A stretch of 64,000 bases of DNA from Aquimarina sediminis (GCF_002895435.1 NZ_POYJ01000007.1:62001-126000), one strand, 5' to 3'. Counted from the first letter of the stretch, positions 1 to 8,960 are shown. Numbers and translations: made by a program. The notes: generated by a model not told the origin, from the letters alone.

Positions 1-587
1 CTTTTCGTTGGAAACATTACTTTGATATTTTTGATATTGGTCTATCACATTTTTATGGAACTGGTAGAGAACCACTTTTCACGTTTGATGCTACAGGAAA
101 CATTAATGCCTTCTATCCTATTATCAATCAATCTGGAATAGATATACAGATTACACACAATGCTTTTTTATGGAAACTGGAATCTATCTATCGCAATGCC
201 GATGCTCAAGATTTCATTGCATTGGTTGCGGGTCTGGAATACACCTTTTCTAACATCGATCGAAATGGTTTAGATATAGGTGTACTAGGAGAATATTTGT
301 ATGATGAGCGCAATGAATTTGCCCTAAATGCTTTACAAAATGATCTTTTTCTCGGAAGTCGAATAGCCTTTAATGACACTAAAGATACTTCAATTTTGAT
401 AGGAGGAATTACAGATTTAGAATCTAGTAGTACTATTTTTAGCCTTGAAGCTTCTAGACGTTTTGGCAATAGCTGGACTGCGGAGGTAGAAGCACGTGTT
501 TTTAACAATATCAATAGGAATGAGCCTATCTTATCTAACTTTAGAGAAGATAGCTTCTTTAGAATTTCTATTTCCAAATATTTTTAA
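1..587 (+). CDS. C-terminal part of a probable outer-membrane beta-barrel protein (5' truncated)
   Basis: The reading frame is open from base 3, so the gene starts left of the window; about 194 residues are visible. The visible part is rich in alternating hydrophobic and polar residues with many aromatics, and it ends in Lys-Tyr-Phe. A terminal phenylalanine after an amphipathic strand is the usual signature of an outer-membrane beta-barrel recognised by the BAM complex. No family was recognised with certainty; the barrel assignment is an inference from strand pattern and C-terminus. The ATG at 222 is internal and should not be taken as the start. A bidirectional hairpin terminator follows 23 bases after the stop. 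Confidence 0.65.
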   Translation, partial: FRWKHYFDIFDIGLSHFYGTGREPLFTFDATGNINAFYPIINQSGIDIQITHNAFLWKLESIYRNADAQDFIALVAGLEYTFSNIDRNGLDIGVLGEYLYDERNEFALNALQNDLFLGSRIAFNDTKDTSILIGGITDLESSSTIFSLEASRRFGNSWTAEVEARVFNNINRNEPILSNFREDSFFRISISKYF

Positions 588-609
588 AGCTTACACAATC
601 TAAAAAGAA

Positions 610-640
610 AAAGCCATCCCTAGTTTAGCAGGATGGCTTT
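610..640. terminator. Bidirectional intrinsic terminator
   Basis: A perfect inverted repeat, AAAGCCATCC (610-619) and GGATGGCTTT (631-640), has an 11-base loop and is flanked by A-rich and T-rich stretches on the two sides. It lies between two convergent genes and can serve both. Confidence 0.85.
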
Positions 641-675
641 TATAAAAAGTTCAAAGCTTATCTTATAACTAATTC

Positions 676-1527
676 TTAGTACAGGTAGTTTAAAGCAGTT
701 CTATCTCTGTTACTAAACTCTCCATCTTCACCACCATCAAAACAAGAGATCATAATAGAATCTGTATCTAAACCACTTTGTCCCCAACGGTTAGCAGTAG
801 GAGTTCCTGGAATATGGATAGCTCCTATCCCAGCAGACCCTTCATTACTATTATCACATCTTCTTCGAGCATAATCAGTATGTCTGAATCCTAAACAGTG
901 TCCCATTTCATGACCCATTAAATGCTCCATAGCATTGTTACTTAAACTGTTACTACCTGCGTTAATTTGAATCCACTTATATGGTCTTCCTCCACTAGGA
1001 AAACCTGCAGATCCTCCTGCACCCGAAGAACCATTATTATATACTACCATATCAGCATTGGTAGATGCAGAAAAAGATAGACTGAAACTAAGTGAATTAT
1101 TTAATGCATTATAATTATTAACAGCCCATCGAAGTCCTGTTTGCATTTTACTGGTTAAAGCATACCCAGATCCTGTATATCCAATAATACTAATATTTCT
1201 ATTACCACTAGATACAAGGTTATTTGTTCTGTATTGCTTATTCCCGTTTTCTATTTCTGCCAGTTTTTGTTCTGCCAATTTATTAATTGCCAAAATAAGA
1301 TCGCTAGATTGTATAGCTTCTTCTACTGACCCATCTGGATGTTTTACCGTTACATATTCTGCCCCAAAATCGTTAACTCCTGCATCATGCAATGCCTGAA
1401 TATGAGCTTTTGAAAGTAGTTCTGTAACAATTTCTGGTTGTGTCTCGTTAGAAACTTCTTTTTTTTCACAGGATATTGTATATCCAGCAACGATAGCGCA
1501 AAGCGCTAGTACTTTGATTTTTTTCAT
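676..1527 (-). CDS. M57-type zinc metalloprotease, lipoprotein
   Basis: The 283-residue product begins with a lipoprotein signal peptide ending in Ser-Cys; Cys20 is the probable lipidated residue. The zinc-binding motif HEMGHCLGFRH lies at residues 206-216, with two His and the catalytic Glu207 in HExxH and a third His at 216, which is the metzincin-like pattern of the M57 (dual-action HEIGH) family common in Bacteroidota. Residues 150-200 are rich in Gly, Ser and Asn, as expected for a secreted enzyme. It is probably anchored to the outer membrane and acts on external proteins; the substrate is unknown. It is a single-gene unit with its own terminator. Confidence 0.85.
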   Translation of the reverse strand: MKKIKVLALCAIVAGYTISCEKKEVSNETQPEIVTELLSKAHIQALHDAGVNDFGAEYVTVKHPDGSVEEAIQSSDLILAINKLAEQKLAEIENGNKQYRTNNLVSSGNRNISIIGYTGSGYALTSKMQTGLRWAVNNYNALNNSLSFSLSFSASTNADMVVYNNGSSGAGGSAGFPSGGRPYKWIQINAGSNSLSNNAMEHLMGHEMGHCLGFRHTDYARRRCDNSNEGSAGIGAIHIPGTPTANRWGQSGLDTDSIMISCFDGGEDGEFSNRDRTALNYLY

Positions 1528-2022
1528 TTTTAATAAGTTGAGTTTGTGTAGTTATTAATACTATTTTATAGAGTTTTTAAGCTCTATTATAAATTTAAAT
1601 TATGCAAAAAAAGCTTTGAACTTTTAATTTTTGCGGTTTGAAGATATAATAATTTTTTTGAAAAATCCGTTAATTTTTTAAACTATTTATTAAAAATACG
1701 GTAAAACCGTAAGATTAATTCAACAAAAACACCAAGTATTCCTTTTTTTCTTAGCTTAAAAATCGACCAAATACACATCGTATAGGATCAATAAATATGT
1801 AAAGAAAGTGTTAAAACAAGGGAAAAAGAAAGGTATTAAAGAAAATTATAATATAAATAAAAAACGCATGAAAGAAAGTTTTTTCTTACATATTATAATT
1901 TTTAAATTCTACAAACACCCAAAAAGCCAAATTTTTAAATATTTAACAACAATCATAAAATCATTATTCTATATAACAAAAATATTCATCAACAGTTCTT
2001 CAAAAGGTTATTTTCAAGACAT
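1528..2022. other. AT-rich intergenic region upstream of the M57 protease gene
   Basis: About 500 bases without a convincing gene. An 88-codon open frame on the plus strand (from 1808) is lysine- and isoleucine-rich, ends inside the clpS terminator and looks spurious. A short perfect hairpin, TACGGT-AAA-ACCGTA, sits at 1697-1711, about 170 bases upstream of the protease start; it could be an operator but nothing else supports that. The promoter of the protease was not located. Confidence 0.6.
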
Positions 2023-2053
2023 AAAAAAAAGATCCAAAAATGGATCTTTTTTT
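2023..2053 (-). terminator. Intrinsic terminator after clpS
   Basis: AAAAAAAAGATCC (2023-2035) pairs with GGATCTTTTTTT (2042-2053) around a 6-base loop. On the minus strand it follows the clpS stop by about 30 bases and ends in a run of T. Confidence 0.8.
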
Positions 2054-2081
2054 ATGTTTTTATATCCAAAATAGGAATAAG

Positions 2082-2357
2082 CTATACAATTTCTGCACTA
2101 AGACCTGCATCCAATAGTTTAGAACATCTTGGTACTAACTCTTCATACACTCCTGTTTTTACGGTACATTTTCCTTTATAATGCACTAATAATGCGCATT
2201 GCTCTGCCTGTACCAGGGTATGCTCACAAGAGTAAATTAAAGTTTCTATAACATGATCAAATGTATTTATATCATCGTTGTATAGAACAATTTCATTATT
2301 GCTTACTTCGACAGGCTTCTCCAGAACCTGTTCTAAGGTTTTCTCTTGAATACTCAT
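2082..2357 (-). CDS. clpS: ATP-dependent Clp protease adaptor ClpS
   Basis: The 91-residue product has the ClpS core: the substrate-binding segment LYNDDINTFDHVIETL (about residues 25-40), then a helix with Cys/Glu and VHYKGKC. ClpS binds the N-domain of ClpA or ClpC and delivers N-end-rule substrates to ClpAP/ClpCP in the cytoplasm; the Asn-Asp-Asp residues contact the substrate N-terminus in known structures. The gene follows prmA at 59 bases on the same strand and ends the leftward block. A possible -7 element, TATATTTG on the minus strand (2376-2383), lies only about 20 bases before the ATG. Confidence 0.93.
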   Translation of the reverse strand: MSIQEKTLEQVLEKPVEVSNNEIVLYNDDINTFDHVIETLIYSCEHTLVQAEQCALLVHYKGKCTVKTGVYEELVPRCSKLLDAGLSAEIV

Positions 2358-2416
2358 AAGAGGGATTATTTTTTACAAATATAATAACTTAACCTATATT
2401 ATTGCTAATATCTATG

Positions 2417-3256
2417 TTATTTTACCACATAAGACGCTGCTATCCAATTATTTCTACTTATATGATCTACATATTGTAAATCATTCTTCATGCACTCTTC
2501 TGTAATCATCTCTAAATCTTCCTTATAAAATCCACTTAAAAACAACTTCCCTTTTGAATTCAATGATTTCGCGTAGTGTTTTATATCATTTAGCAATATG
2601 TTACGGTTAATATTAGCTATTACAATATCATAATTTCTATCTGACAACAGAGAAACATCTCCTTCATACGCTGTTATATTGGCACAATTATTACGTTCTA
2701 TATTCTCAACAGTATTTAAATAACACCAGTTATCAATATCTATAGCATCTGTTACCTCAGCTCCTCTCATTTCTGCCAAAATAGCCAAAACCCCTGTTCC
2801 GCACCCCATATCCAATACTGTTTTATTTTCAAAATCAGTTTTTAAAATATGCTGAATCATCATATGGGTAGTTTCGTGATGTCCAGTTCCAAATGACATT
2901 TTAGGTTCTATAATAATATCATATTGTGTGTCTGGTTTTTCATGAAAAGGCGCTCTAACGCTACACTTATCATCAACAACTATAGGGTCAAAATTCTTTT
3001 CCCATTCCTTATTCCAATTAATTTGCTCTATTTCTTCAACAGAATATTCTATTTTAAATTCTCCCGAGCTTAATACATAAACTCCTTCAAGAATACTTTC
3101 TTCCCACTCTTCACTTTGAATAAATGCATTAACCCCTTCTTCGGTTTCAACAAAACTTTCAAACCCTACATATCCTAATTCTGCAATTAATATTTCTGTA
3201 GCGGGCTGAAGAGGGGACACTTTAAAATAACATCCAATATATTTTATCTCTGACAT
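2417..3256 (-). CDS. prmA: Ribosomal protein L11 methyltransferase
   Basis: The 279-residue product matches PrmA, which methylates L11 with S-adenosylmethionine. The N-terminal part (1-85) is the divergent substrate-recognition domain. The C-terminal Rossmann methyltransferase has the hallmark SFGTGHHETT at 121-130 and the SAM-binding loop VLDMGCGTG at 147-155. The order tpiA-prmA-clpS is typical for flavobacteria. The ATG start at 3256 is preceded by a TAATTTTG element, so the gene may be transcribed separately from tpiA. Confidence 0.93.
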   Translation of the reverse strand: MSEIKYIGCYFKVSPLQPATEILIAELGYVGFESFVETEEGVNAFIQSEEWEESILEGVYVLSSGEFKIEYSVEEIEQINWNKEWEKNFDPIVVDDKCSVRAPFHEKPDTQYDIIIEPKMSFGTGHHETTHMMIQHILKTDFENKTVLDMGCGTGVLAILAEMRGAEVTDAIDIDNWCYLNTVENIERNNCANITAYEGDVSLLSDRNYDIVIANINRNILLNDIKHYAKSLNSKGKLFLSGFYKEDLEMITEECMKNDLQYVDHISRNNWIAASYVVK

Positions 3257-3272
3257 CCTATTTTTTCTTTTA

Positions 3273-3298
3273 CAAAATTAAAATCTTTTACCTAACAA
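3273..3298 (-). promoter_or_regulatory. Candidate prmA promoter
   Basis: On the minus strand, TTG (3296-3298) is followed after 15 bases by TAATTTTG (3273-3280), matching the Bacteroidota -33/-7 consensus TTG and TAnnTTTG apart from a spacer slightly shorter than usual. It lies 17 bases before the prmA ATG and downstream of the tpiA hairpin. Confidence 0.4.
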
Positions 3299-3302
3299 AA
3301 AA

Positions 3303-3395
3303 AGCTGCCTGAAAAGTGTATTAAAACCTAGCTATCAGCCGTATAAAGACTTCGACAAGCTCAGTTTGACAAAAAAGTTTACTTTTCAGACAGCT
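3303..3395 (-). terminator. Long hairpin after tpiA containing a dispersed-repeat-like core
   Basis: The arms are AGCTGCCTGAAAAGT (3303-3317) and ACTTTTCAGACAGCT (3381-3395), 14 of 15 positions complementary, around a 63-base loop. Minus-strand transcripts from tpiA would end it in a T-rich stretch (3297-3302 reversed). The loop includes, on the minus strand, TGAGCTTGTCGAAGTC (positions 3349-3364). This resembles a short repeat I recall as widespread in Bacteroidota intergenic regions; that resemblance is from memory and was not searched. Confidence 0.6.
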
Positions 3396-3415
3396 CTATG
3401 TACGCTATGCACATT

Positions 3416-4168
3416 CTAGATAGCCTCTACGATAGCTGCAAAACTTTCGGTATCCAAAGCCGCTCCTCCTATTAATCCACCATCTACATCAGATTTTGCA
3501 AAAATTTCTTCTGCATTATTGGGTTTTACACTTCCTCCGTATAGAATTGAAACCTCATCAGCGATTTGTTGATCATAAGCTTCACTTATAGTCTTTCTTA
3601 TAAACGCATGCATTTCCTGAGCTTGTTCTGGAGATGCAGTCTCACCAGTTCCAATTGCCCAAACAGGCTCATAGGCAAGGATTACATTTTTCCAATCCCC
3701 TGAACTGATATGAAAAAGTCCATTTTTTAATTGATTCTCTACCACTGAAAAGTGATTGTTACTTTTGCGATCTTGTAATTCTTCTCCGAAACAAAAAATT
3801 ACAGTCATATTATGCTCTAAAGCTGCATTTACCTTCTCGGCCAACAGCTTATCAGTCTCTCCAAAATATGCTCTACGCTCGCTATGACCCAAAATCACTG
3901 TTTTTACTTCAATACTTTTTAACATATCTGCAGAGATCTCTCCTGTAAAGGCACCATTCTTAGCTTGATGCATATTTTGTGCTGCTACTGTAATAGCAGA
4001 ATCTTCCAAAACTTCTATTGCACTATGCAAATTAGTAAATGTAGGTGCTACAATAATCTCAGCATCAGTAGATCCAGTTAATTTTGTTTTTAACTCAGAA
4101 AGCAATGCTTTGGTTTCTGCCAGATTTTTGTTCATTTTCCAGTTTCCGGCTACAATTTTTTTTCTCAT
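3416..4168 (-). CDS. tpiA: Triosephosphate isomerase
   Basis: The 250-residue product interconverts dihydroxyacetone phosphate and glyceraldehyde 3-phosphate in glycolysis and gluconeogenesis. All catalytic residues are visible: Lys11 in GNWKMN, His95 in ILGHSERR, and Glu167 in AYEPVWAIGTG, with the phosphate-gripping loop following it. The length is normal for the family. It is downstream of a DppB-like permease gene by 70 bases and is followed by a long hairpin. Confidence 0.97.
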   Translation of the reverse strand: MRKKIVAGNWKMNKNLAETKALLSELKTKLTGSTDAEIIVAPTFTNLHSAIEVLEDSAITVAAQNMHQAKNGAFTGEISADMLKSIEVKTVILGHSERRAYFGETDKLLAEKVNAALEHNMTVIFCFGEELQDRKSNNHFSVVENQLKNGLFHISSGDWKNVILAYEPVWAIGTGETASPEQAQEMHAFIRKTISEAYDQQIADEVSILYGGSVKPNNAEEIFAKSDVDGGLIGGAALDTESFAAIVEAI

Positions 4169-4238
4169 TAATTTTAAAATTTATGTTTCGGTTAATAATA
4201 GTGTGGTTAATAATGTATTACACAGGAATGATATCGGT

Positions 4239-5312
4239 TTAAACTCTTATCCTTGGATCTAACCATCCATATATAATATCGACAAATATATTGATAAGTA
4301 TAAACATTGTTGCTATCACCAATACTGATCCCATAATAACAGGAAGATCCAATTTATTTAAGGCATCAACAATCTCTTTACCTAATCCATTCCATCCAAA
4401 AATATACTCTACAAATACGGCGCCTGCTAGCATAGATGCAAACCATCCAGAAATTGCTGTCACAACAGGGTTCAATGAATTTTTTAATGCATGTTTTTTT
4501 ACTACCTGAAACATCGACAGCCCTTTTGCTCTTGCCGTGCGGATATAATCCTGGCTCATAACTTCTAACAAAGAATTACGCATCAATTGAGTAACTACGG
4601 CTAGTGGGCGTATCCCTAGTACTACTGCTGGTAGAATAAGATTTTTCCATTGGATATATTTACCTGCACCAAAATCATCAACTTCATACAAACTACCTGT
4701 CATATTTAAATTTGTAAATTCTTGTAATACATAACCAAACAACCATGCAAAAATAATAGAACTAAAAAAGGAAGGAACACTCATCCCTAATGTACTTAAT
4801 AGCTGAATCAGTTTATCTGGCCATTGATCTTTAGTCAACGCGCTAATAATGCCCATCAATATACCCAAAAACATAGCTATGCTAATAGCAAAAATCGCAA
4901 GAATTGCAGTATTTGGTAAAGTTTCTTTAATTACATCACTAACTTTTTTTCCATTTTTTTGGAATGATTCTCTCAGGTATGGGAATTTTAATACCATAAT
5001 AACCTTTTGGGTTTTAAATAACTGAATCCCTCCATATTTTTTTGCTTCGTAATACGAAAAATCATCTGTATTAATACTATGAAATGAAATAGGTGATAGA
5101 TCATTTATATAATACAAATATTGTTTTGAAATTGATTTGTCAAAACCATATTTCTTCCTCACATTATTCAATTGTTCTTCGGTTTCATTTTGACCAAGCA
5201 TCATTTGTGCCGGATCCCCGGGAAGAAGAGTAAATAACAAAAAAATCACGGTTATAACTCCTAACAAAGTAAGTAACGCATATCCTGTTTTATTGATGAG
5301 GTAACCAACCAT
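4239..5312 (-). CDS. DppB/OppB-type ABC transporter permease, solitary
   Basis: The 357-residue membrane protein has an N-terminal helix with the LLPGDP motif (residues 29-34) typical of DppB/OppB permeases, several more hydrophobic helices, and a cytoplasmic EAA-like loop containing DYIRTARAKGLS in the C-terminal half. Such permeases import peptides or nickel with a second permease (DppC), ATPases and a binding protein. None of these partners is in the window. Residues about 68-120 form a long polar loop after the first helix, as seen in this subfamily. The neighbours are metabolic genes, so the substrate cannot be inferred. Confidence 0.85.
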   Translation of the reverse strand: MVGYLINKTGYALLTLLGVITVIFLLFTLLPGDPAQMMLGQNETEEQLNNVRKKYGFDKSISKQYLYYINDLSPISFHSINTDDFSYYEAKKYGGIQLFKTQKVIMVLKFPYLRESFQKNGKKVSDVIKETLPNTAILAIFAISIAMFLGILMGIISALTKDQWPDKLIQLLSTLGMSVPSFFSSIIFAWLFGYVLQEFTNLNMTGSLYEVDDFGAGKYIQWKNLILPAVVLGIRPLAVVTQLMRNSLLEVMSQDYIRTARAKGLSMFQVVKKHALKNSLNPVVTAISGWFASMLAGAVFVEYIFGWNGLGKEIVDALNKLDLPVIMGSVLVIATMFILINIFVDIIYGWLDPRIRV

Positions 5313-5337
5313 TAGTATCGTATATTTCTTTGAAACA

Positions 5338-6432
5338 TTAAAGAGCTAGTTTGTCGGCATCATTCCAATGTAGCTTCTGTAAGATTGTTCCATATTTCAA
5401 TTTTACGATACCTGGATTAGAACGTATAATGGTTTTTAATGCTGTTTCATCAGTAGTAAAAAAGTAAAAGTCGAGATTATATTTGGCTCTAATGAGTGAA
5501 ATATCTTTATTTCCCGAAGCAGTAAGCCCTATTACACTATATCCTTCAGACTTGGCTTTATCTGTAATTTCTTTAATGGCTGAGAACCCTTCTGCTTCGC
5601 TTTTTGACAAATTATAAGCCACAACAAAAATAAGTTTTTCTCTTTTAAGAAGTTCTACGGTATAATCCTTTCCATTCTTTTCTATCGAAAAATCATGAAT
5701 TGCAGGTTCATACCCTTCAACCAATTCCTCTGTTTCTACAGAAATAAACTCTCCATCTACTTTAGGGTAATTTCCACCTGTTGTAATAATTTTTTCTGCT
5801 CCATTTACATTAAATTTCCAATGGTAAGCAAATTCTGCTTTTGCAGCTCCTTCAGGAACTTCCATCCCTGATAACATATCCGTTCCTTCTTTATAAGCTC
5901 TAAAATCAAATGCTGGCAAATGCATTAAAACATAATATGCAAAACCTAAACAAGCTGTAAAAGCGCCAAATACAATCCACTTATGTAATGCAACTGGAGT
6001 AATTGGAGTTATATATTTTCTACCAAAGAACAACACCAATATCAAAACGAGTAAGATTATATCTTTGGTAAAGGATTCCCATGGAGTTAACGGCAATGCA
6101 TCGCCAAAACAACCGCAATCCGTTACTTTATTAAAATAAGCCGAATAGAACGTGAGAAATGTAAAAAATAAGATCATTAATAATAGTGACCATACCGTAA
6201 ACTTAGGCAAGTAACCTAATATTAATGTTATACCAAGAATGATTTCAAAAACTACCAAAAACACAGCTATCAAAAGGGCAAAAGGAATTAGAAATTCTAA
6301 ATTTAGTACTCCTTCGCCAAAGTACTCCTGAAGCTTATACGAAAAACCTATAGGATCATTTAATTTTATAAAGCCCGAAAACAAAAAAAGTGCTGCTACA
6401 AAGATTCTAGAGAAAGTAACTAATATTTTCAT
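5338..6432 (-). CDS. BT_3928-type DoxX/MauE membrane protein with C-terminal thioredoxin-like part
   Basis: The start is placed at the ATG at 6432 (364 residues); the longer frame begins with GTG at 6465 and lacks support. The N-terminal half (1-175) has four or five membrane helices of the DoxX/MauE kind, with the motif DCGCFGD whose cysteines are residues 106 and 108. The C-terminal half is soluble and reads like a thioredoxin-fold module (strand LIFVVAYNLS followed by a helix and GYSVIGLTAS), but no CxxC is visible there. The protein may handle redox equivalents across the membrane; the exact function is unknown. It is leftward, between the DUF1599 gene and the permease gene. Confidence 0.85.
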   Translation of the reverse strand: MKILVTFSRIFVAALFLFSGFIKLNDPIGFSYKLQEYFGEGVLNLEFLIPFALLIAVFLVVFEIILGITLILGYLPKFTVWSLLLMILFFTFLTFYSAYFNKVTDCGCFGDALPLTPWESFTKDIILLVLILVLFFGRKYITPITPVALHKWIVFGAFTACLGFAYYVLMHLPAFDFRAYKEGTDMLSGMEVPEGAAKAEFAYHWKFNVNGAEKIITTGGNYPKVDGEFISVETEELVEGYEPAIHDFSIEKNGKDYTVELLKREKLIFVVAYNLSKSEAEGFSAIKEITDKAKSEGYSVIGLTASGNKDISLIRAKYNLDFYFFTTDETALKTIIRSNPGIVKLKYGTILQKLHWNDADKLAL

Positions 6433-6518
6433 ATTCTGAATATAATTTTTAAGTATAATTCGCACAAGATAATATGGATTAAATCTTGTTACTTTTAATT
6501 TAACAGTATTTTATGCTT

Positions 6519-7061
6519 CTAATTTACTTCATTGAGGTGTATCATAGCAAATACAGCATAATTGATCATATCCTGATAATTTGCATCAATACCCTCACTT
6601 ACCAGAGTTTTTCCTTTATTATCTTCGATTTGTTTTACTCTTAGTAATTTTTGAATAATTAGATCAGTGAGTGAGCTCACTCTCATATCCCTCCAAGCTT
6701 CTCCATAATCATGATTCTTATTCATCATCAACGTTTTTGTAATACCTATATGAGTATCATACAACTCGATAATTTCTTCTGAAGATAAGTCAGGTTGTTG
6801 CGCAACTCCTTTTTCTAGTTGTATTAAAGCCATAATACTATAATTAATAATACCAATAAACTCAGAAGATTCTCCTTCATCTACTTTACGCACTTCATTT
6901 TCTTGTAAACTTCTGATACGCTGTGCTTTTATAAAAATTTGATCTGTTAATGAAGGGAGTCGCAATATTCTCCATGCGCTACCATAATCTTTCATTTTTT
7001 TGACAAATAAGTTACGACATGTTGTAATCACCTCGTCATATTGTATAGACGTATCTTGCAT
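6519..7061 (-). CDS. DUF1599 (nucleotide modification associated domain 1) protein
   Basis: The start is placed at the ATG at 7061 (180 residues); the longer frame starts at TTG 7073. The product is an internal duplication: FVKKMKDYGSAWRILRLPSL in the first half matches LMMNKNHDYGEAWRDMRVSS in the second half. Each half carries a Lys/His-Asp-Tyr-Gly-x-Ala-Trp-Arg core. DUF1599 was assigned by comparative genomics to proteins associated with nucleotide modification; its biochemical role is not established. It is divergent from folP, a gene pairing frequent in flavobacteria, and starts the leftward block. Confidence 0.88.
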   Translation of the reverse strand: MQDTSIQYDEVITTCRNLFVKKMKDYGSAWRILRLPSLTDQIFIKAQRIRSLQENEVRKVDEGESSEFIGIINYSIMALIQLEKGVAQQPDLSSEEIIELYDTHIGITKTLMMNKNHDYGEAWRDMRVSSLTDLIIQKLLRVKQIEDNKGKTLVSEGIDANYQDMINYAVFAMIHLNEVN

Positions 7062-7187
7062 AAAACTGTTCAATTTTGTGTAAATTTCGCTTTAATATGG
7101 GAATTAAAAAAATTGAGCTTAAAAATTAATTCTGCGAGATTTTAAAAATTGCCCATTTCTATTTTACTATATTAGGAGTAATCTCCA

Positions 7188-7195
7188 TATGTTTG
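7188..7195 (+). promoter_or_regulatory. Candidate -7 element of folP
   Basis: TATGTTTG matches TAnnTTTG exactly and lies 37 bases before the folP ATG. No TTG is found at the usual upstream distance, so confidence is modest. Confidence 0.4.
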
Positions 7196-7232
7196 TCATA
7201 ATTAATTACTATAAAACAACACATCCCAAACA

Positions 7233-8063
7233 ATGACCATTAACTGCAAAGGGGCTTTAATTGATCTATCTACACCAAAGGTAATGGGTATTCTCAACCT
7301 TACTCCTGATTCTTTTTATGATGGAGGAAAATATAAAAACGAAAATGATATACTAAAAAAAGTCGAGCAAATGCTCAAAGAAGGAGCCTCTTTTATTGAT
7401 TTAGGAGCGTACTCTTCTCGACCTGGTGCTGATCATATCTCTATTGAAGAGGAAAAAAAAAGACTATTACCTATCATAACATTATTACTCGATAATTTTC
7501 CTAACATCCTATTGTCTATTGATACATTTAGAAGTGAAATTGCCGAATTATCCATTCAAGCAGGAGGAGCACTTATAAATGATATTTCTGCTGGAAATTT
7601 AGATAAAAAAATGATCCCAATTGTTGGAGAATTAAAAGTACCGTACATCATGATGCATATGAAAGGAACTCCTATAAATATGAAATCATTAGATCATTAC
7701 GAAGATTTGATTCATGAAATGAATATTTATTTTGCCGAAAAAATTGCTGAAGCAAAAAAACATGGAGTTAATGATATCATTATCGATCCTGGGTTTGGAT
7801 TTGCTAAAAATTTAGATCACAATTTTGAGCTTCTAAAAAAAATGAAATTTTTAGAAATACATGACCTTCCCATTCTGGCTGGCTTATCCAGAAAATCAAT
7901 GATATATAAAACATTAAAAAACACTCCAGCAGAGGCATTAAATGGCACTACTACTCTCAATACCATAGTATTACTTAATGGAGCTTCTATTTTAAGAGTT
8001 CATGACGTCAAAGAAGCTATGGAGTGTATTACTTTAATAAATAGATACAATGAAGTGATCTAA
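7233..8063 (+). CDS. folP: Dihydropteroate synthase
   Basis: The 276-residue TIM-barrel enzyme condenses p-aminobenzoate with hydroxymethyldihydropterin diphosphate in folate synthesis and is the target of sulfonamides. Visible motifs in order are GILNLTPDSFYDGG (residues 19-32), DLGAYSSRPGA near 57-67, DTFRSE near 98, INDIS near 116, DPGFGFAKN near 187-195, GLSRKS near 219 and RVHDVKEA near the C-terminus. The ATG at 7233 gives the normal length. It is the first of three rightward genes, 120 bases before cdaA. Confidence 0.96.
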   Translation: MTINCKGALIDLSTPKVMGILNLTPDSFYDGGKYKNENDILKKVEQMLKEGASFIDLGAYSSRPGADHISIEEEKKRLLPIITLLLDNFPNILLSIDTFRSEIAELSIQAGGALINDISAGNLDKKMIPIVGELKVPYIMMHMKGTPINMKSLDHYEDLIHEMNIYFAEKIAEAKKHGVNDIIIDPGFGFAKNLDHNFELLKKMKFLEIHDLPILAGLSRKSMIYKTLKNTPAEALNGTTTLNTIVLLNGASILRVHDVKEAMECITLINRYNEVI

Positions 8064-8183
8064 TTATTTATTGCTTCTAAATTTTGGTTATGGAGACTAT
8101 CTATTCTAAATATACTGTTTTATGTAGCTTTTCAAAACAGGGTTTCCCTAATTTTTCTATTTTTACAAAAACACCCGAGACTT

Positions 8184-8960
8184 TTGGATTTAATCAACCT
8201 TAGAATACTTGACATACTAGACATTGTACTGGTCGCTTTTCTATTGTACTATGTTTATAAGCTGGTTAAAGGTACAGCAGCAATTAACATCTTTATAGGA
8301 ATAGTTATAATTTATCTGGTTTGGAAACTAACACAGTTTCTAGCAATGGAAATGCTAAGTAGTGTTTTAGGAGAGTTTATTGGTGTGGGAATGTTTGCTT
8401 TGATCGTCGTTTTTCAACAAGAAATACGAAAATTCCTATTAATGATAGGCTCTACCAATTTTGGAAGAAGACGAAAATTCTTAAGACAATTAAAGTTTAT
8501 CAGAGACACTCCCGAAGATAGCATTACCAATATTAAGGCTATTGTAAAAGCATGTGGCGAAATGGGAAAAACTTTTACCGGAGCACTTATTGTAATAAAA
8601 AGAAGTACCTCTTTGGATTTTGTTAAAACCTCTGGTGATTCTATGGATGTTTTGGTAAACACCCCTATTATCGAAAGTATTTTTTACAAAAACAGTCCTC
8701 TTCATGACGGAGCGATGATTATAGAAGATAATCGCATTGTAGCAACTAGAGCTATTTTACCTGTAACTCATGATAACAATATGCCATTACGTTTTGGATT
8801 ACGTCATCGAGCTGCAGTAGGTATAAGTGAAAAAACCGATGCACTAGCTTTGGTTGTAAGTGAAGAAACTGGTAAGTTATCATATATCAAAAACGGAGAA
8901 TTTGTCATCTTTAAAACAGAAGAAGAGTTAGTAGAAAAAATTAAACGGGATTTAGCCTAA
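8184..8960 (+). CDS. cdaA: Diadenylate cyclase CdaA (TTG start)
   Basis: The 258-residue product makes the second messenger cyclic di-AMP from two ATP. Three hydrophobic helices (about residues 8-85) precede a DisA-N domain with the catalytic DGA at 175-177 and RHR at 207-209. The only start that keeps the first membrane helix is TTG at 8184; the next in-frame ATG lies within the third helix. The family in Bacteroidota usually begins at this level, which supports TTG. The stop codon overlaps the next start in TAATG, so translation is probably coupled. Confidence 0.92.
   Translation: MDLINLRILDILDIVLVAFLLYYVYKLVKGTAAINIFIGIVIIYLVWKLTQFLAMEMLSSVLGEFIGVGMFALIVVFQQEIRKFLLMIGSTNFGRRRKFLRQLKFIRDTPEDSITNIKAIVKACGEMGKTFTGALIVIKRSTSLDFVKTSGDSMDVLVNTPIIESIFYKNSPLHDGAMIIEDNRIVATRAILPVTHDNNMPLRFGLRHRAAVGISEKTDALALVVSEETGKLSYIKNGEFVIFKTEEELVEKIKRDLA

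Noticed and set aside
1808..2074. 88-codon open frame on the plus strand
   Set aside because: Composition is Lys/Ile/Phe-rich as random AT-rich DNA gives, no motif, and it ends inside the clpS terminator.
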